A stretch of 64,000 nt of DNA, taken from NCBI RefSeq assembly GCF_947179165.1, contig NC_077245.1, forward strand, positions 38,805,286-38,869,285. The letters are read 5' to 3'. The translations under genes and the position numbers were made by a program. The notes below the pieces were generated by a model, which was given only the letters and a program-made list of their open reading frames with translations, did not search any database and had not been told where the DNA came from. This DNA comes from Solanum dulcamara. Taxonomy: Eukaryota > Streptophyta > Magnoliopsida > Solanales > Solanaceae. Of the stretch, positions 59,546-64,000 are shown in pieces. The stretch's first letter is position 1. Each line of letters begins with the position of its first letter.

Positions 59546-59703
59546 GTAAGTCCATGTTCATACTGCTAATGTGGGCACTCTGTGTGGCTGCGATATGAGA
59601 TGATATGAATATTTATGTGTGCCCTTGGTAACTGCGATATGATACGATACGAAAATATATATATGTGTGCCCTATGAGGGATTGTTGGTATTTTCTGCGT
59701 GCA
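59546..59703 (+). other. Predicted leader intron of element B3
   Basis: AG|GTAAGT donor at 59546 and a TATTTTCTGCGTGCAG acceptor ending at 59703 define a 158-bp AU-rich intron in the leader. It contains two copies of a TGTGTGGCTGCGATATGA-type repeat. The donor and acceptor are conserved in the type A leaders although the middle is not. Confidence 0.45.
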
Positions 59704-61202
59704 GGTGTTGAGATAGTAAAAAATACAGAGGAAACTCTGCCCAAAGTTTCCTAGGAGTAAAAGGAGAATGAGATACAGGATTGTAGTATGCCTGGTCCAT
59801 AATAAGAATGAGATTTGACTAACCTACAAGTATAGATGACCTCGAGGAATAAGTTAATTGCTGAATTGATTGCAATAGAAATTAGGAGGTCAATACGGGT
59901 ATAGTAGAGTGAAGTTCGAAAAAACTTATAATCTAAGGAAGATGGTTCAGAGAAGACTGATAAGTCTGGATAGAATGCTGTATTAAGGCACCGACTGAAT
60001 TAATACATAGGAATAAACTATGACGAGTTATAGTAAAAAGAAGTAACAGTATGGTTAAGACAAGAGTACAAAGGGAAAAGAATTGTGACGGATATAAAGT
60101 AGTAATAAGACAGCTTGTGAGACATTAAGGATAAGACTAACTAAGAAGGGTAAGTAACCCATAGTAAGAATCGTGAAGAAAGTCAAGTGGTGTTATACTA
60201 TGGGACTGATTACGAACAGGGTACCAGGTGAATATAATAAACACCGTTATGAGAATAAGTAAAGTGTAGTAAGGAATTAACTAGAAGGTATGACGTGGTC
60301 CATGTAAATGGAGGGTAAAGATAGGTGTGGAACGGAAAAGCAAGCTATGGAACAAATAAGGAAGATTTATCAAGTTCCATAATGAAAGTTTCGAATAAAG
60401 GTTATATGATGATGAAAAGGATAGCTAGTGCAAGGAAATAAAGGGTAATATGGAATTTCTTATGCCCAACCAAAAATGGAAATGAGCTGAAGGAATAATA
60501 GAGAAGTTCTAATAGAGGCACTCAAGATAGATGTGATTAATTAAGTATGAGTATCGAACAAAGAGAGAAATAGACAGTTACGAACTGGAGGTATAGTAAG
60601 ATGAAAAGGTATTAAGACAAGGCCACTACTACAACGAAGTTGAGATGGTTTTAAGCAGGATTAGAAGTGAGCCTTAAGCACCTGACAAAAAAATGAAAGT
60701 TCAGAAGGCATAAAAAAGTATTGTGTATACGTGACTCCACCTTGATGATTAGTGAGATCCTGCAAGGAGAGGGAATGTCGATTTGCTGAACAACTATTGT
60801 ATTACGAGATTATAAGAAGAATAATCGATGTCCACTGGAATAAGGTTAGTCTAATGACGGAGGTTGAAACACAAATTATCAAAGTGTAAGTACTCTCGAG
60901 TGGAGAATATGAACCAATTATGAGCTGCGCTAATTACTGATTGGGATGAATGGAATGTGGCTTTGAATGTACCGCTACATTATGGGTATTACTCGAGTAT
61001 CAACCATTAAAAGAGATTTTATACGACACATTGTGAATACTAAAGCACCCTACGGTTGTGCTAGGGTTTCCTATAAAGGCAACCCAACGTATGGAAGATT
61101 TAACAGAACATGTAGATATGGTGCAGCAAGTTAAATATGTTGGAGTAGAATCATTCACGTGTGAATAGCTGAAAATAAACGGAGGATGACATGGGTACAC
61201 CC

Positions 61203-61215
61203 TAAAAGGGGGAAG
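61203..61215 (+). other. Internal polypurine tract, element B3
   Basis: TAAAAGGGGGAAG, nearly identical to the 3' purine tract AAAGGGGGAAGGA, located 1.65 kb upstream of it. Confidence 0.6.
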
Positions 61216-61307
61216 TGGACAAGAGAAGTACAAGCGTAAGAGAAAATCGACTGACGCTATCGTATGTAAATGGGAACGCTTAAACTTCAAACGAAACCCC
61301 ATAAGGG

Positions 61308-61412
61308 GTAGACGCGATCATACCCGCACTAATGCACCAGATTCCATCAAAACTCTGAAGTTAAGCGTGCTTGGATGAGAGTAGCACTGGGATGGGTGAC
61401 CCCCTGGGAAGT
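61308..61412 (+). pseudogene. Best-preserved 5S rRNA-derived sequence, sense in element B3
   Basis: Aligned by hand to the plant 5S rRNA consensus as I remember it, about 13 of about 103 positions differ, nearly all transitions. GCGATCATACC, GCACTAATGCACC, AGTTAAGCGTGCTTGG (A box) and GGATGGGTGACC (C box) are intact. It stops after CTGGGAAGT, so the last 15-17 bases of 5S, and any T-run terminator immediately after, are absent. It is in the same orientation as the element. The flanks match the B2 copy and not the A copies. Confidence 0.9.
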
Positions 61413-62039
61413 GAGAAAGGGAACGAAACAAGTATGACAAAAAGAGATTATAAAGGTGTGTTAGTACAATGACACATATAGAATAGAGTAAGTTAAGAGC
61501 AGAAAAGATTATGACCGAAATATAACGCACCTCGTGAAAATGGCACAAGAATAGTTGTGCAGCTTACGAACATTGGCATACTAAGAGCGAGGTCAAATGA
61601 TTACTCGATAAAAGGAAGTCAGTAATAGCAATGTGATTGCCATATTTAGAATCTATTAAAGAAAAGTGTAAGATGGTTCGAGGCAGAACTATTAAGATAT
61701 AATCGGTATTAAGGACAAAAGCCATAGCAGAGCCCTGACCTCGACCGAAGGAGGTAAGCCTCTAGTATAGAGACACTAAAGCATTTTCTGAATGCCTCTA
61801 CGTACCTACACACGTTTGTGTAAGAATTACAGTATAATGTGTGGTAATAAAACTAGAAAGAAGATCTGAGTAAAAGAGTAAGATAGCATACCTAAGGTGT
61901 TACAAGTTGAATTAAGAGGAGCATCAGAGGCTTGATAGCCTATTACGGGGGATGGGAATCCCGACTCGAAGATAGAAGGCGATTAATGTAGGTTATAGTG
62001 TAGGCTGACCTCGCACTCTACGGAAGTATAAGTTCATAT

Positions 62040-62723
62040 GCGTTATGGTAGATAAGCTAACAAAATTAACCCATTTTCTTCCAATTAGGAAAGTATATTC
62101 AACTAAGGGTTATACGAGATGACATAGCAAGGAAACAATAAGATTTCATGGGGTTCCCACATCTATTATGTCAGACGGGGAAATTCAACGTACGGCTAAT
62201 CGCTGGAGATCATTCCGGTAAGGATTAGGAACACAGGTGAATCTTAGTACGACATTTTGCCCTTCGATTAATGGATAGGCCTAGAGGGGATCCAGTAAAT
62301 TATGGATGAAGTAAAGCTTAATCCGGGACAAGCTATCGATTAGAAGCCTAGAGTCGGCAAGAAGGGGATACATTGATCCTTCTCAGGTCATTTGTAGAAT
62401 AGATAAAGCTGCCTATGAGTGGGACCTACAGTCCGATTTGAAACAATACATTCAGTTTTCATAGATCAATGCTCCGCAAGAATATAAACGACGCTCCCAG
62501 AATATTTCCCATGGAGGAGGTCCATGTAACAGGGAGTTATCCTACGAGGGACAACCCATTTCCATCTGGGATCAGCAGATTAAATGGGTTGCGAACTAAG
62601 GACATAACTTCCATCAAGGTACTGTGGTGGAATAAAAATCGTGAAGCCATAAATTGGGAAATTAAAGAAAACATGAAACACAAGTGTCCGTACCTATTCT
62701 CGATGTCTACAGATAACCCCTAG
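62040..62723 (+). pseudogene. Integrase remnant of element B3, core to chromodomain-like tail
   Basis: The reading from about 62043 gives VMVDKLTKLTHFLPIRKVYSTKGY, matching V.VDRLTKSAHFLPVRT.Y of the integrase core with the first catalytic aspartate kept. Then FHGVPTSIMSDGEIQ matches the SDRG.QF block with the arginine lost. Then WRSFR...GTQVNLSTTFCPSING matches WRSFQKALGTQL.LSTAFHPQTDGQ. After frame shifts, the 84-codon frame 62469-62723 starts MLRKN and includes TKDITSIKVLWWNKNREAINWEIKENMKHKCPYLF, matching the chromodomain-like VKVLW.N...EEATWE...M...YPHLF end. It is the clearest protein evidence for Ty3/gypsy here. Confidence 0.82.
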
Positions 62724-62845
62724 TCCTGGAACTCGTATATTAATTACTTGGATGAAAATGTATGTTATTCAAGTAGAAAGGAATCTCCCTATGATCCGTA
62801 TAAAGTCTTAATGGAAACTTATTTAACATTCGGGGACGAATGTTC

Positions 62846-62859
62846 TAAAGGGGGAAGGA
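62846..62859 (+). other. Polypurine tract of element B3
   Basis: TAAAGGGGGAAGGA directly before the LTR start TGTTATACCCC at 62860, with the conserved CGGGGACGAATGTTC upstream. Confidence 0.92.
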
Positions 62860-64000
62860 TGTTATACCCCGCACTGTTGAAACTTGACACGTGTCCCTAA
62901 TTGTCTTGAAAGTATCCATGAGACCCTTACTTTCCACACACACCAAACAACTCTAAGGAAAGAAGATTGTGATACCTCGCGAGAAGGAAGGTTGGAAATA
63001 GAGTCATAAGAATCCGAAAAGTGTTGGAGGCTAAGAAATGAGTTGTAGGACTCGATTTACCTACGTAAGCGACTAAATTAAGAGTATTAGACACTTAATT
63101 TGCTTAAGGATATATCAATCTAATGTAGTGCGGATTACATCGGCTCTTAAGACAAGACGAGATTACGAACCCACGGGGGAGAGGAGAAGGCGACACGTGG
63201 CAGCAAAAGGAGGTGCCACATGGCAGCCTAGGGAAGTGACACATGGCAGAAGGTGACCAACCTGCTTGGGGTCAAGTAGGTGATCCACCTACTAGGGGGT
63301 GGGCCCCTTTAAGGACACGTGGCAGCCTTGGAGGCTAAGGGTGGATCCGTGGTCCAATAAGGGCTTGACACGTGTCACCCTTAGGTGATGACACATGTCA
63401 CTTCCTAAGGAACCATATATATATGTCTTAATGACTCTTAAGTCATTTGGAGTCCAAAAATATCAGCCAAACATAGAGAGAAAACGTGAGAAGAAGAGAG
63501 TACTACGGCAACAATGGTTCAAGAAGAATTAAGGTAAGTTCTTCACTTTTCTTCCATGAATTAATTATCTACGATGTTCCCTAAGTACGTGAATATGTAT
63601 ATATGCATTTTAGGATGTTTATGGAACCAAAACTTTAGCTTTACAATTAGAAGTTTGGAAAAAAAGAAGAAAAAATTTTAAAGGGGCAAGGAAGGAGGGC
63701 TACGGGTTTGGCACTTTTGGGGTAAGCTTCCGGGTTTCATTCCGTGAATTAATTATTTAAAGTGTCCCTAAGTTGTATAATGGTGTTTAATAACATCAAA
63801 TTTCAATTTGGGGCTGCGAAGAAGTTACACAAACAGCCCGTTCAATTTCAGCGCGTTTGGAGAAGTTCCGAGTTGCGCTTTGAAAATTTTGGCTAAATTC
63901 AGGTAAGGTAAGGTTTCTCCTTTCAATTTGGACTTTATGGTGTTTTTATGGAGTGTATTATACACCTTGTGTGTAGCTGGAAATGTGAAAACAGTATAGA
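62860..64000 (+). repeat. 3' LTR of element B3, truncated by window end
   Basis: The first 1.14 kb of the LTR, closely matching 55591-56740. It shows hairpin repeats (63250-63290), leader ATG at 63514 (MVQEELR) with donor at 63534, and the repeated CCGTGAATTAATTAT-type segments. Similarity to the 5' LTR of the same element is high by eye, so B3 is among the younger full elements here. Confidence 0.9.
63194..63425 (+). promoter_or_regulatory. LTR promoter: three G-boxes and TATA
   Basis: CACGTG at 63194, 63316 and 63369 and a TATATATATG box at 63415-63425, with the same spacing as in the 5' LTR. Confidence 0.55.

Larger units (their letters stand above)
59159..62859 (+). mobile_element. Type B internal region of element B3
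   Basis: The most complete type B internal region, 3.7 kb: PBS at 59163-59174, leader with donor sites at 59420 and 59546 and an acceptor ending 59703, a 1.5-kb stretch (59750-61200) with many stops and no recognised domain, an internal purine tract at 61203, sense 5S at 61308-61412, integrase from about 62040 to 62723, and a purine tract at 62846-62859. The missing gag, protease, reverse transcriptase and RNase H suggest a non-autonomous derivative. Confidence 0.8.

Noticed and set aside
61308..61412. Cassandra TRIM element inserted in the gypsy element
   Set aside because: No short LTR pair, PBS or PPT of a TRIM surrounds any 5S block here, and the flanks differ between types A and B. It is not fully excluded without a search.
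47641..62860. Tandem array LTR-internal-LTR-internal-LTR produced by unequal crossing-over in the right part
   Set aside because: The A4 internal lacks its PPT exactly where the B3 LTR starts and the two internals are of different types, so nested insertion explains it better.

Overview
This 64 kb window looks like plant nuclear DNA from a pericentromeric or otherwise heterochromatic region. I see no host gene. The longest open frame is 144 codons, and nearly every frame is a chance ORF inside a repeat. Almost the whole window is assigned to one superfamily of Ty3/gypsy LTR retrotransposons. They have very long LTRs (about 3.0-3.6 kb), 5-bp target duplications, an initiator-Met-tRNA primer site (TGGTATCAGAGC), a purine tract AAAGGGGGAAGGA and decayed integrase fragments with a chromodomain-like tail. 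Long LTRs plus that tail suggest the Tekay/Del chromovirus lineage. The leader after the primer site resembles leaders I remember from Solanaceae elements, so an asterid, perhaps solanaceous, eudicot is my guess. That guess rests on memory, not on a search.

Two internal-region types occur. Type A is at 13128-14583 (5' part only), 24084-28366, 43048-47640 and 50990-55590. Type B is at 3245-5953, 34133-37599 and 59159-62859. I recognise only integrase in either type. I found no gag zinc knuckle, protease, reverse transcriptase or RNase H, so these look like non-autonomous or badly decayed derivatives whose cis signals (LTR promoter, PBS, PPT, leader splice sites) are better kept than their proteins.

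Layout: 1-47640 is minus-strand elements. B1 (about 2412-13006) has LTRs broken by solo LTRs, one of which (6917-12742) itself carries a plus-strand solo LTR with a perfect ATAGG duplication. Then follows an A1/A2 composite (13007-32076) in which two type A internals share one LTR, and that LTR holds a solo LTR inside a solo LTR (17262-23651 containing 17839-21262, both with perfect target duplications). B2 follows (32077-38806, with nested insertions), then A3 (40052-47901). At 47902 orientation flips: plus-strand A4 (47902-55590) interrupts the 5' LTR of A3, and plus-strand B3 (55591 to the window end) is inserted in the internal region of A4 just before its purine tract.

The most unusual content is 5S rRNA gene sequence embedded in the internal regions: antisense to the element in type A (three copies) and sense in type B (two copies), with different flanks, which suggests two independent captures. 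Other conserved and possibly functional structure: G-box-rich LTR promoters with a hairpin-forming 27-bp minisatellite; a Kozak ATG plus seven-codon mini-exon ending at a consensus splice donor in the LTR; a predicted leader intron; and a second, internal polypurine tract found in all six long internal regions.
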